Made by a program: the position numbers and the translations under genes. From the NCBI GenBank assembly GCA_013350335.1, contig CM023539.1:33776631-33840630 (forward strand): a DNA stretch of 64,000 nucleotides, read 5' to 3'. This DNA comes from Chimonanthus salicifolius (taxonomy: Eukaryota; Streptophyta; Magnoliopsida; Laurales; Calycanthaceae). The notes under the pieces are model-generated. The model was not told the origin of the DNA. It did no database searches and was given only the letters and a program-made list of their open reading frames with translations. Below, in pieces: positions 14,101 through 23,846 of this stretch (position 1 is the first letter of the stretch; every line of letters starts with the position of its first letter).

Positions 14101-14791
14101 TGATATTTGGCATTTCGACAATCCTAAAGACCTACCAATCAGATAGTCTATCTGCTTAAATACACATTTCGTATGCCAAAATAGTGAATATCACACTGGA
14201 TATAGGATAAGTAAAACCTAAAATGGGTTGGTCAGGTTGCTTTTAATAAAAACGTCCAACCAATAATCTGATTCGTAAATTTGCTAAGACCCAAACTGGA
14301 TTGCTTGAATCCATAGAATCATTTCAACCAGAAAATCTTAATTAGTAATAATGCCGTCTTTTTGAGAGTCCAATCACATACCCATAAAAGGGAGATACAA
14401 TAATAAAACATAATGGGTTTCTTTAATTTTTATCTATCTCTTACCTCTGTATCTAAATCTGATGAGGAAGCGGAAGAAAAACTTGGAGAAGCAGTGATGA
14501 AGGTACTGAATGAAATAGAACCAGAAAAATCTCTATTCCTGACCAACCCAACTCTCATATGCAATGGCTGCAAACCAAGGGGCCATCCATCTTCCTGCAA
14601 TCAGAAACCATCAAGAGAACAAAAGTTAGAACAAAGACACAGATGACCCACCATGAAGCATAGCACAGTGACAGTACTCTAAACTTTGAAGTAGCCCAGA
14701 AAAGAAACAAAGATATGTCTACAAGAGTACTAAAATGAAAATAAAAATAAAACAAGAAAACCCAACATATGTAAAGTACCTGTTGAGCCAT
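4693..14791 (-). CDS. gene A: At3g17950-like plant protein of unknown function, 3 coding exons
   Basis: Coding exons are 14780-14791, 14445-14594 and 4693-5184 (12+150+492 nt), giving 217 residues. All introns are GT-AG and phase 0. The protein starts MAQQ, then EDGWPLGLQPLHMRVGLVRN, then RDFSGSISFSTF and a serine-rich linker. Exon 3 has STGSFFPDKSTTLGNLIGVS, a basic KKNYRSKKWFSLC block (about residues 92-104) and PPSLGHLLEAERKAA. I recall this motif order from a plant-specific family labelled uncharacterized At3g17950-like; no biochemical role is known to me. There is no signal peptide or clear membrane segment. A CT-rich 5' leader lies upstream to about 15060, probably with a leader intron ending CTTTCAG near 14826. 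Intron 2 is 9260 bp and packed with repeats. The gene is fairly certain; its function is unknown. Confidence 0.82.
5280..6740. repeat. tandem ~365-bp repeats in intron 2 of gene A
   Basis: About four diverged head-to-tail units start near 5280, 5634, 6014 and 6380. Shared landmarks are a TTTGGTGCAAAC word, GGTGCCTATAAAATTTCAT, CACATTTATCTAACAA, AAATTCATCGG and a closing CCCACAAACCAAAGTTTGCA. The first unit is the most decayed. An inverted partial unit follows at about 6745-7000. No coding potential. Confidence 0.7.
6702..6719. repeat. TA microsatellite
   Basis: Pure TA run at the end of the third clear tandem unit. Confidence 0.8.
7012..7097. repeat. perfect 29-bp inverted repeat (hairpin)
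   Basis: Arms 7012-7040 and 7069-7097 are fully complementary (core TGGAGTTCCTAGAAGTTG) around a 28-bp AT loop. It lies in intron 2 of gene A and would form a stable stem in the pre-mRNA. It could be a very small MITE. No target duplication is evident. Confidence 0.8.
8460..8674 (+). pseudogene. relic of copia gag (UBN2-like) in intron 2
   Basis: The translation has LQRRFTSCSQ, then RKGCSSMDDYVQREKSIFAN and LAAI. This resembles the copia gag pattern of a leucine/arginine-rich helix followed by KGS-SM-DYL-K-K----LAAI. It is short, lacks the rest of gag, and runs antisense to gene A. Confidence 0.4.
9096..11705 (-). mobile_element. decayed L1-type LINE, 3' half of ORF2
   Basis: Read on the minus strand, fragments appear in the correct order. 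First comes reverse transcriptase with SQSAFVEDRQILDGVLIANE (about 11560-11640), KKAYNYVDWSSV and a FIFTLVGNVLNKLVEKA-like piece. The catalytic FADD box near 11190 is lost, reading FVECGQ. Next come the linker with WWRISNGKGKV (10393-10686), a zf-RVT knuckle LSCVLCGYLEKDVDHLFRKC (about 10035-10095), MWKERNIRIFDN, and an RNase H piece with ELLGIERALVLWAG (about 9450-9530). The T-rich stretch 9096-9109 is the remnant of the A tail. Many stops and frameshifts are present. The 5' half is missing and the upper border is uncertain. It sits in intron 2 of gene A, in sense orientation. Confidence 0.8.
11840..12320 (-). mobile_element. second LINE fragment (zf-RVT region)
   Basis: Minus-strand translation gives a KVQGFCWIACHNNVFSLDNL-like stretch, then FCVLCWKHEESVGHLFLHC, the zf-RVT pattern of plant LINE ORF2, and further on a KFIFVNKADDRS remnant. 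The upstream LINE has its own zf-RVT at about 10.05 kb, so this is a separate, more decayed insertion. Confidence 0.6.
12430..14440. other. upper part of gene A intron 2, no gene seen
   Basis: AT-rich intronic sequence with an AGA/AAG microsatellite near 14068-14085. The longest open frame (13591-14121, minus) is hydrophobic low-complexity with no family resemblance. Confidence 0.5.
14445..14594 (-). CDS. gene A exon 2
   Basis: Exactly 50 codons between acceptor GATTGCAG and donor GTAAGAG. Encodes GWPLGLQPLHMRVGLVRNRD and the SSSDLDTE end that joins STGSFF of exon 3 in frame. Confidence 0.82.
14780..14791 (-). CDS. gene A exon 1 (four codons, MAQQ)
   Basis: ATGGCTCAACAG followed by donor GTACTT. 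A four-codon first coding exon fits the MAQQ start I recall for the family. No ATG lies in the open part of exon 2 before the conserved GWPLGLQPL block. Confidence 0.7.
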
Positions 14792-15060
14792 CGCAATATT
14801 ACTGCTTTGGTTGATTGATCAGGTACTGAAAGAAACCATATCGGTCAACTTCAAGTCACAAGAGTTGAACATAGTCAGTTGATTGAAATAATTTGAAAAT
14901 TGAAAGATTGTAAATGTATTTGCTGGAGAATAGAGAAGGCAAACTTGCAATGTGTACGAGTGAGAAGAGAGAGAGAGCACTGAAGAATCAGTAGGAGAGA
15001 GTGTGGTACCATTCATGGACTCTGCTTTCTGCAAGCAGAGTAATTTTAAGTGGCAGAATC

Positions 15061-16400
15061 TCCAGTGTGTTATGCAAGAGAAATCAACAGCCTGGTGTCA
15101 TTTGGCCCTGTAAATAAGCACCTGCATTTGGCCTTTTGTTTAAAAGACCAAAATGACCCAATTGTTCAACTGATATATCAATTAGACCCGGCAAATTTTG
15201 TGGGACAGATTTACTGTCGGTGAGTCTCATACACAATTGGTCCAGTTCTAGTTTTGTTCAAAGTCAATTTTTAGCTTTGGGGTGGGTACTCATTTATTCC
15301 AATAGAAAGACTTTTTTAACCAAGTATATGCTCGAACTATTCATTAAATCTGTAGATATTATATGATTAGATATGTTGCGTGTAAATATTATAATAGTAA
15401 AATTAGTTGGGCCTGTTTATTTATAGATGAATTTGAATTGGATAAATTATTTATAAATATGTTCAATTCAGGTTCATCATTTATTAAATTGTGTCAGGTC
15501 AAATTTAATTAATAAGTTAGATTGAGCCTAGTCATTTATTAATTGGTCGAGTACTCAAGTCTTATTAAGTTTTTCAAGGTCTAACATTAATATTAACATG
15601 AAGCTACGTTGCTAGTTTGTTAAGGTAATAGAATTTGTCGATTAAGCTTATAATAAGAAAAGCTATATTTAAAAAACCTATCTTATCAAATGCATAAGTT
15701 TGTAGTATTTCAAATACAAATTTGAGATCAAAAGTGACTATTAGTTACTCAATTAAAATGTGTTAAAATTAATAGTCAATCTTACTTTTGACTTTGATCC
15801 ATCTTAATCTAACGGATAAAAATAATTTTTGACCCTAAATCTTGATTCTAAGGTACTCTATTTAATATGATGGAGTCGCTAATTTATAAAGTATATTATA
15901 TAAAAATTATTTTTTATTATTTTACTGAACTAACAAAAAATCTCAATATGGAGAAAATCCTAAAGGTCCTTTGATTTGTAATCTAAGACCTCCATTTTAG
16001 AAGTGATCAACAACATCAATGTTAGTAAGTAATAATGTACGGTAAAAAAAAATCTATGCTAATTATATTGTAAAAAAAATCTTTCAATAAATTCATGCTT
16101 ACCCTATGATGATTCCACGTGCGTGCATTATATTATTCCATGCACAAATATATTGAAGAACATTTTTCAACTAAGGGTAGCGATCCTCCCATGGGAGGTT
16201 TGTGTAACTAGACACGGGAATTAGTGATTTCTTATAATGGCACAGGTCAACAAAATGATTATGAGAATAAGATGATATATGAATCATACGATTTTACGAT
16301 TTTCGATTCACGATTCACACCCCTAAAACAATTTCGATACGATTCGAGTTTGATAACATTGGGTAAAATTGGAGAATGCCATACACTTAGAGCGTTGAGA
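15061..16400. other. intergenic, no gene seen
   Basis: AT-rich DNA upstream of gene A. At 15400-15600 are short ATTTATTAA and GGTC-type words, also seen at 39.1 and 45.0-45.3 kb, that look like decayed repeats. Confidence 0.4.
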
Positions 16401-18104
16401 ATATTTGTAAAATTCCGTGCTCACTAGGTGTGTGATAATATGTTTGAGTGAATGTTGCCTTGTGCACATTCCAATGCATAGTTGAGTAAGGTTATGATTT
16501 GACCTCTTTATGCCTACGTGTGATTGATGTGAATATATTGTATCGGATACATATGTATGAGTTTCCCAAGTTCCCTATCATTAGATGTTTATTATAATTG
16601 AAAATTCATAGATTTGTAATGTGTTAAAGTATAGAATGTATGATAAATCAAAATTGTCCAAGATGTGTAATGTAGGGCCTTGATAACCTTCCCATACTTG
16701 TGTATGGTTATGTGTAATGTATGTATCAAATAAATTCTCATGATTGTGATTGAAATTCTTAGATGGGTAACTCATATAATAAGCATGATGAATGTGTTTA
16801 ATGTCATGCTTGGATTATGTGATGATGTGTACATCACTAGTGAGTACCTATGTTGATAATGGTTGTGGTGGATCGACCCCTAAGTGATATGGGTGAATTA
16901 AGGTCAAGTATCTTAGAATCCAATGGGAGTTAACTTGTGCTACAATGGGAGTTAACTTATGCTAGCATGATTGAGAATGCATGGAATGCAATGTAAATGA
17001 TAAGAAAACCTTTTCTTATTTCTCCAAATTAAAAGTATGATCACTCCTAAATGTCAACCCAAATGTGAAAATGATGAACTACGGTTGATCTGATCCACTA
17101 TGTGGTACGTAGGCAACTGAGAGCATTATGCCTCAGCTCGATCAAAAGATGTATTGTGTCATCCATTTATATTAACGATAATGTAAAATGTTGAGCAAAT
17201 GTGAAGGGTAGAAAGGGATTGGTGGGATATATCTTCCCTAATATAGACCCTAATGCTAGATGTTGGATCCCTCGAAGGCGGCCCGGAGAAGTTATGATGC
17301 CTTGGGAGTCCTGATATGATGAGACATATATATTTGTTACTCGAGTAAAGCCTAGAGTAGCTAGAGATGTCACGCCCTGAACCCAGATGTGGGCCCGAAA
17401 CGCGACTTAATTTTTTTTTTTTAAACAACACTAACCCATTAATCCTTTTGTAAAAAATCTCCCCTACACACGTGAATCACACGCGTGCTTTGACATTCTA
17501 GTCACCACTTCTAATATTAACTTAGCCGTCTTAATTCTGGCCGACACAAGTAACCTACCATTGTCAATATATCGTCAGTTACGTCATGTCGTCGAACACG
17601 TCTGGCGATATATCGCCTGTGTCGATGTATCGTTCTAGCAACAACAAGTGTTGTCTGTTCAGTTTGACCCAACAGACTTTCCATCCGGTCTTACACTTAA
17701 ACCACGTGGGATATGATATTAAAACATATCCATATACTACTGTAATATACATAAATAAGTCAGTTCTTACAAACATATGTTCTTATGCCATATAGGGCAT
17801 ATTTATTACAAACACCTAAACACATTCAAGCAGACAAATGGTTTCCACATGCGGAAAACTTTAGGAACTTCTAAGTCTCAACTTTCAACGAGACACCATT
17901 GGTCCCTCCATCATCTGGTTCATACACTGCATTGTAAAGGACGTGAACAACAGCCCAATGGAGAGAACTCACTATAAAACAAATGGATATAATGCAACAA
18001 TGACTAAGTGGTGCATACCTCAGAAATAGAAATGCATGCTATCAGCATATCTCATTTTCACCCTACGTTCATACTCTAAGGTATTTAATTAGGTTTGTGC
18101 ATAT

Positions 18105-18284
18105 TGCTAAATATGACAATAAAGATAAATATGTTTACTCAATGTAAAAAGAGAGAGACCGTGATTCATTGTATTAATAGGGAAAAGATGTACTATAAAT
18201 AAGGAAACAAATTTAATTACAATATAATCCCACTATTGTAAATAGAGAAAGTTCTATTCTAGGAATGTAACAGCTCATTCGATA
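18105..18284 (-). repeat. 3' LTR of copia element 1
   Basis: On the plus strand it starts TGCTAAATATGA and ends CATTCGATA. It is colinear with 23669-23846 and differs by a modest number of substitutions, showing the element is not recent. Confidence 0.9.
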
Positions 18285-18291
18285 CTCTCCC

Positions 18292-19053
18292 TCAAGTTAG
18301 AGCATATATGTCGTCTATGCCCAATTTGTTAAGTGAGCTGTGAAAAACTCTGCCTGTAACTGCTTTGGTGAGAACATCTGCAAGTTGATCTTCGGATTTA
18401 ACGAATGGTACCTCAATGATCTTCTCCTCGAGTTTCTCCTTGATGAAATGTCTGTCAATTTCAACATGCTTGGTTCTATCATGTTGTACTGGATTATGTG
18501 CGATGTCTATTGTGGCCTTATTATCACAATGCAGCTGCATGACACGTTGGAGTTTGAATCTCAATTCACCCAACAAATCCTTTATCCAAAGTACCTCACA
18601 TACTTCGTACGCCATACCCCTATATTCTGCTTCAGTACTTGAGCTTGAGACCACTTTCTGCTTCTTACTTCGCCAGGAGACCAAATTGTCACCCACAAAG
18701 GTAAAGTATCCAGATGTAGATCGCCTATCAGTAACAGAACCAGCCCAATCTACATCAGTGTAACCCTCAACATCTAGGTGACCATGTCGTGAGAACATCA
18801 AACATTTTTCAGGAGCTGACTTCAAGTATCTCAGAATTCGGGTTACAGCCTCCATGTGAGCTTCACTTGGTGCGTACATGAACTCACTCACCACACTTAC
18901 TGCATATGCTATGTCAGGTCTGGTGCGAGTTAGGTAGATTAACTTACCCACAAAGCGTTGATATCTTTCTTTGTTAGTGCATACCTGATCAAGATATTCA
19001 TCAAACCGGTGATTCAACTCCATTGGAGTATCTGCTAGCTTGCTGGCTAACAT
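18292..19053 (-). CDS. copia 1 RT C-terminus and RNase H
   Basis: A 253-residue open segment. It contains RPDIAYAVSVVSEFM and EAVTRILRYLK of the RT connection. The RNase H core has acidic residues in YTDVDWAGS, STEAEYRGM and HCDNKATIDIA, then the copia tail HIDRHFIKEK-like and DQLADVLTKA. It sits in a different frame from the upstream RT pieces, so it cannot be made as part of the polyprotein without frameshifting. Confidence 0.85.
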   Translation of the reverse strand: MLASKLADTPMELNHRFDEYLDQVCTNKERYQRFVGKLIYLTRTRPDIAYAVSVVSEFMYAPSEAHMEAVTRILRYLKSAPEKCLMFSRHGHLDVEGYTDVDWAGSVTDRRSTSGYFTFVGDNLVSWRSKKQKVVSSSSTEAEYRGMAYEVCEVLWIKDLLGELRFKLQRVMQLHCDNKATIDIAHNPVQHDRTKHVEIDRHFIKEKLEEKIIEVPFVKSEDQLADVLTKAVTGRVFHSSLNKLGIDDIYALT

Positions 19054-19199
19054 TTCAGTTTTAGTAAAGATGTCAAGAATATATTTTCATTGTGATAGAA
19101 ATATTTCTTATTTTGAGCGAGCCGCTTCAATGCCTAAGAAATACTTCAGTGCACCAAGATTTTTTATTTCAAACTCGCTTTCCAAATGGCGCTGTAATG

Positions 19200-19640
19200 C
19201 TACTTTTCCTTTAGGTCATTCCCTTTAACTACCATGTCATCAACATACACAATAAGGGCAGTGACCTTACCTTTCTTATATTTCAGGAACAGAGTATGAT
19301 ATGAGTTACTTTGCTTATAGCCGAAACTCTTCATTGATTTGCTGAACCTTCCAAACCATGCTCTGGGTGATTGCTTCAATCCATAAAGAGATTTTCTCAG
19401 TTTACATACCTTGTTACTTTGACTGAACCCCATCTTACATCCTGGAGGGGGTCCATATAAACTTCTTTTTCTAAGTCGCCATGTAGGAATGCATTTTTTA
19501 CATCAAACCGGTGTAATGGCCAATCAAGGTTTGCTGTAAGGGAAAGAAGCACTCGAATTGTGTCGATCTTGGCTACAGGAGCAAATGTCTCCCTATAGTC
19601 AATCCCATAAGTTTGAGTGTAGCCTTTCGCCACTAGTCTT
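19200..19640 (-). pseudogene. copia 1 reverse transcriptase core, frameshifted
   Basis: The first block (19397-19633) has [20 protein letters not shown] and [18 protein letters not shown] with its catalytic Asp. The second (19200-19433) has [16 protein letters not shown] and the intact catalytic box YVDD. They overlap in different frames near 19440, where a one-base loss in a C run is the simplest cause. A stop follows LKEK. Confidence 0.85.
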
Positions 19641-20559
19641 ATTTTGTATCATTCAATGGTGCCATCTGCCTTGAATTTTACTGTATATATCTATCTGCAA
19701 CCTGCTGTTTTCTTCCCTTTAGGAAGGGTAGTCATCTCCCAGGTGAAATTTTTCTGAAGGGCCTCCATTTCTTCATTCATTGCTTGAGTCCATTTGGAAT
19801 GAGTTAGAGCGTCCTGCACATTACTTGGAATAGATACAGTGGATAATTGACATACAAATGATACACACGACGGAGACAACCTATGTAGAGACACATGATT
19901 AGTAATAAGGTATTTAACCTTTGCTTTAGGGTCAGGGTGATATTGTTGTCTAGGGATACCTCTAGTCGTACGAGGGGGTAACTGATAACCTGCATTTCCT
20001 GTATGACTCGACTCAGGTAAAGAGATTGAGTTTGAATGTTCAGGTACCTGTGTCAGATTTTCAAGACAATTTTTAGGACCTGATTAGATGAGAAGTGGTG
20101 GTACTGTGGAAGGAGCTGTATGAGGGAAATGATCCGAATGAGTCTCTTGCTCTTGTTGCATCACTGTAGTTGGTGAGTCAGTAGTCATCACCACATCCTC
20201 AGGTGTTGGATGATGCTGATCTGACACAGTCTATGAAACTTAGATGATCTGATTCTGAGTACCTTCTGCAAATATAGAGCGCTCCCCCTGCAGGGGATGC
20301 TCAGAATCTCCCCTGAGTAATAGAATTCACTCTAGTGAAAAATAACATCTACTATAACGTGCAAAGTCTGAGTAGGGGGATAGAAACACTTATAACCCTT
20401 CTGGTGTGGCAACACACCCCACAAAGACATAATGTAGGGCACACAGATCAAGTTTACCACGCTGATGTGGATAGACCTGAACATAAGCAACACAACCAAA
20501 GACACGTAGTTCGAGATTTGTTGTGGACGGCATGTTGAGGACAGTGGTCAATGTCTAAA

Positions 20560-21640
20560 ATGGAGTCTGATACTGAAGGGTACTGGATGGTATTCTATTG
20601 ATGAGATAAGTAGCAGAACAAAGAGTCTCCCCCAAAAAATGATGGGGCAAATGGGTCTCAAATAAAAAGGCACGAACAACTTCAAGAATATGACAGTTCT
20701 TACGTTCTACTATTCCATTCTGTTATGGCGTATAGGCACACGTGGTTTGATGAACAATACCATGCTGCCTCACAAAATTACAGAGGTCATTGTTAACAAA
20801 CTCGCCTCCATTGTCAGACCGAAGTATTGTTATCTTCTTAGCAAACCGAGTAACAACATATTGATAAAATTGCTTGAATTTCACAGGGACTTCGCTGCTC
20901 TACTTTATGGGAAAAACCCATGTCATCCTGGTACAATCATCTATAAATGTCACAAACCACTTAAAACTACTAATTGTAGAAACTCGTGATGGTCCCCAAA
21001 CATCAGAATGGACAAGCATAAAAGGCATACAACTTTTATTCAATCTGAATTGATAAGAAATGTGATGACTTTTCGCCAAAATACAAGTTTCACAATGAAA
21101 GTTTGATTCAACAAAATGGGAAAACAAATCCAGAAATAAAAGTTTTAAATAACCAAAAGAAGCATGCCCTAATCGTTTATGCCACAACCAAATTCTTTTT
21201 ATCCGGACTGACTCGTCTCTTCGAACATGATGTGCTTGACCCAATCTCCTACTGCAGTCTTCTGTCAAGTCCAGATAATACAAGTTGCCTCTCCTAGTAC
21301 CACATCCAATCACGGCCCTGGTGAGAAGGTCCTGAAACAGACAATACAAGGGCCAAAAACACACAGTACAATTAAAGAAATCAATGATTTGAGGAACACA
21401 TAATAAGTCATAATCAAGTGATGGGACAACCAAGACATGAGCTAGACTTAATGATGATGTAAGAGAGAGGGACCCTTCTCTGAGAACGGAAGAGGTGGTT
21501 CCATTGGCACTGGTGACATGCGTTTGGTTTGATGGTTTGGGAGAGTGTAACCCAGTAAAACTAGAGGTCATGTGATCAGTAGTGCCAGTGTCAATAATCC
21601 ATGATCTATTACCAGTAATGGAAGATGGGCAAGGAAAGAT
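20560..21640 (-). pseudogene. copia 1 protease and integrase
   Basis: Protease active site WIIDTGTTDHM at about 21570-21600. Then comes the pre-integrase zinc domain LWHKRLGHASFGYL...FHCETC with the H-H-C-C pattern. The integrase core begins LVHSDVWGPSRVST and FVTFIDDCTRMTW and breaks at 20900. Further on a CAYTP-stop-QNGIVERKN piece keeps the catalytic Glu region behind a stop near 20720. Confidence 0.8.
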
Positions 21641-21685
21641 ACCTGAGGTAGCAAAGGCCGTGGAGCCGGATGTACCTGGTGGATG

Positions 21686-21949
21686 TTAGGATGTAATCTT
21701 CTGAGATAACGCAACGGATGCGACTGATGCACTGCTTGACTCTCTCATTCGTCCTTTGTGAACCGACCCTTCTGGATAACCAATGATCTCATAATAGCCC
21801 TTAATTGTATAGTTAGACAAACCACATTTGGTGTACTTCATTAGAGATCGGTTACGAGTAGAGTCGAAGTTCAAAGTGGGTGGCCGAGATGGCTTGAATC
21901 GTGCGGCAGCCAGGGCGGTGGTATCGGATGAAACACCAGCTTCAGACAT
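21686..21949 (-). pseudogene. copia 1 gag C-terminus with degenerate zinc knuckle
   Basis: In the same frame as gag, after an in-frame TGA. KYTKCGLSNYTIKGYYEIIG is the CCHC knuckle with two of its Cys/His ligands replaced by Tyr, so metal binding is probably lost. It ends at a TAA before the protease. Confidence 0.7.
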
Positions 21950-21958
21950 GGTTCCCTG

Positions 21959-22627
21959 TCAGTTACTCTCTTGTTTAATATGTGCATAGACTGCCTCAAG
22001 TTCAGGTTTAGGGTTCATCCTCAAAATCTCTCCTCCAATTTGATCAAAGTTGTTGTCCAAACTGGCAAAGAAAATATAAACTCGGAGACGGTCAATCTCC
22101 ATACGTCTAGTTTCAATGCCGGCCGGATGTTGCATATAGCTGGGGTATAATTGATCAAGTTCCTGAAATATCTCAGTAAGCTCACTGTAATAAGTGGTAA
22201 CAGGCGCGCCATTCTTTGTCGTCTTGAATGACCTTCTATGTAGATCAAAAATCTTAGCCTCATCGGAGCCATCAGAGTATGTTTTCTTGATTGCATCCCA
22301 GACCTGCTGTGCTGTGTCATAACGGATAAACCGTTTCATCTGAATGGGTTGCATAGCATCGAATAACCAACTCTTGACTTGACAGTCCGATGCACGCCAT
22401 TTGTTGTATGTCGGGTCTGTGGCTGCAGGCTTGGTTATATCACCGATGAAGTGACCATGTTTCTCTCGTCTAGCAACCTTCACCTCTATAACTTGGTGCC
22501 ATAGGGAGTAATTATGCTCATCCAGTTTGATTCCAGTGGAGAAGGTGGAATTGTCTCCGTGAATGGTGACAATTTGAGGGATCGGATTTGATCCACCAGC
22601 ACCCTTGGAGTCGTCCGTATTTGTCAT
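21959..22627 (-). CDS. copia 1 gag (UBN2-type)
   Basis: 222 residues, open throughout. The N-terminal block with LDEHNYSLWHQVIEVKV matches the KLNGSNY--W---V----- start of copia gag. Later come VWDAIKKTYSDGSDEAKIFD and YYSELTEIFQELDQLYP, and the end has IGGEILRMNPKPELEAVYAH. It ends at TGA where the polyprotein should continue. It starts about 1 kb inside the 5' LTR, unusually far for copia. Confidence 0.85.
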   Translation of the reverse strand: MTNTDDSKGAGGSNPIPQIVTIHGDNSTFSTGIKLDEHNYSLWHQVIEVKVARREKHGHFIGDITKPAATDPTYNKWRASDCQVKSWLFDAMQPIQMKRFIRYDTAQQVWDAIKKTYSDGSDEAKIFDLHRRSFKTTKNGAPVTTYYSELTEIFQELDQLYPSYMQHPAGIETRRMEIDRLRVYIFFASLDNNFDQIGGEILRMNPKPELEAVYAHIKQESN

Positions 22628-22639
22628 TGGGGCTGTTGT

Positions 22640-23668
22640 GGCTGGGCTTGCAAAAAGGGCCTACCGACGGCCAGTTTCAAACTGGACCTTGTGGACAAGC
22701 CTGTGTCAAACTGGGCCTGCGGATGGGCCTATGTCAAATTGGGCTTGTTTCAAACTGGGCCTATTGACTGGCTGTGTCACACTGGGCCGGCGGATGGGCC
22801 TGCTCTGCTTGTCGAAGGTTGCGGCAGTGAAGATTGTAGCCGCTGTCGACTCCTGCATGGCTGCTGCTACAGTGCCGCTGATTACTATGTGAAGATTGTA
22901 AACACGATCGGAGGTGTCTTGGTGAAGAAAACCCTCGGTGGCAATCAAAGCGGAAACAAAAGTGGGCAACCCGAAGACGGGAGATGCGGATCTGGAGAAT
23001 GAGCGGGGAATGCCAGATCTAGGCTCCCGAATAGCAAATATATCGATAAATCGTGGAAGATCTGCAACCGGATGCCAAGAGGAGGAAGGCACACCGAGAA
23101 GAACTGGATCTTCAGATCGGAAGTGAAGGGAACCCCTTCACCGATCTGGGTTTGAATGGACTAAGTTTGTATGGGGGCAGAGGCGCGGCGAAATCGTGCG
23201 CCGGCTGGCAGATCGGGACGTCTCTGCTAGCCAGATCTGTTGTCAAGATCTGGATCTGAGGTGTTAGGATCTGGTACTGGGAATGGCGATGGGGCAGACG
23301 ACGGGAGATAGGAGAAGGCAGGAGGCGGACACTGTCAAACCGTGGGGATTCAGATTTGTCGCCGGTGTCTGCTGGTGTCAGGCTAAATCTCCACTGCGAT
23401 GATGATGGTATGAGCGCCGCTCGCCGGTGCCGGTTACGCCGATTCCTCGGTTCAGATCTGGGTTTAGATTTGAAACGGGAAACAGTAGATCGATCAGGGA
23501 AGGGAAACAGATATGAAAAAAATAGGGCAGGGAACTGCAACAGTAAATATGCCGATGCCTCTGTTTGGTTTTTTTTTTTTTTTTCGTTTGTTCCTGATGT
23601 GCAGGAGAGAGAAAAAATAATAATAATAAAAAAAAATTGATGATGATCGAACGAGGCTCTTGATGTCA
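22640..23668 (-). other. long GC-rich leader of copia 1 with a 185-codon ORF
   Basis: About 1 kb lies between the primer-binding site and gag. An open frame (23112-23669) starts at an ATG that straddles the LTR/PBS junction and runs 185 codons, with a Phe/Ile-rich N-terminus and an Arg/Ser/Pro-rich body. I recognise no domain. At 22670-22800 short words of the type TCAAACTGGGCCTG recur. Base composition is clearly more GC-rich than the rest of the element, which hints at acquired host sequence. Confidence 0.55.
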
Positions 23669-23846
23669 TGTTAAATATGAAAATAGAGACAAATATGTTC
23701 TCTCAATATAAAGAGAGAGACCTTGATTTATTGTATTAATAGGGAAAAGATGTATTATAAATAAGGAAACAAATTTAATTATAATATAATTCCACTATTG
23801 TAAATGGGCAAAGTTCTATTCTAGGAATGTAACAGTTCATTCGACA
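23669..23846 (-). repeat. 5' LTR of copia element 1
   Basis: On the minus strand it starts TGTCGAATGAAC and ends ATATTTAACA, then the primer-binding site. The best-preserved TG...CA ends are in this copy. Confidence 0.9.

Larger units (their letters stand above)
18105..23846 (-). mobile_element. Ty1/copia retrotransposon, complete but inactive
   Basis: LTRs of 180 bp (18105-18284) and 178 bp (23669-23846) flank the element, with the target duplication CATAT/CGTAT (one mismatch) outside. On the minus strand the 5' LTR is followed by TGACATCAAGAGCC, a variant initiator-Met primer-binding site. The 3' LTR is preceded by the polypurine tract TTGAGGGAGAG. Domain order is gag, protease, integrase, RT, RNase H, the copia order. 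One frame holds gag through integrase and the first RT block, with stops at 21959 and 21686. Two frameshifts follow in RT. It is nested in the solo LTR 17368-26317. Confidence 0.92.

Noticed and set aside
13591..14121. 176-codon minus-strand frame
   Set aside because: Lies inside gene A intron 2, hydrophobic low-complexity composition from AT-rich DNA, no motif.
23112..23669. 185-codon ORF as a host gene
   Set aside because: It starts at the LTR/PBS junction of copia 1 and has no conserved domain, so it is treated as part of the element.
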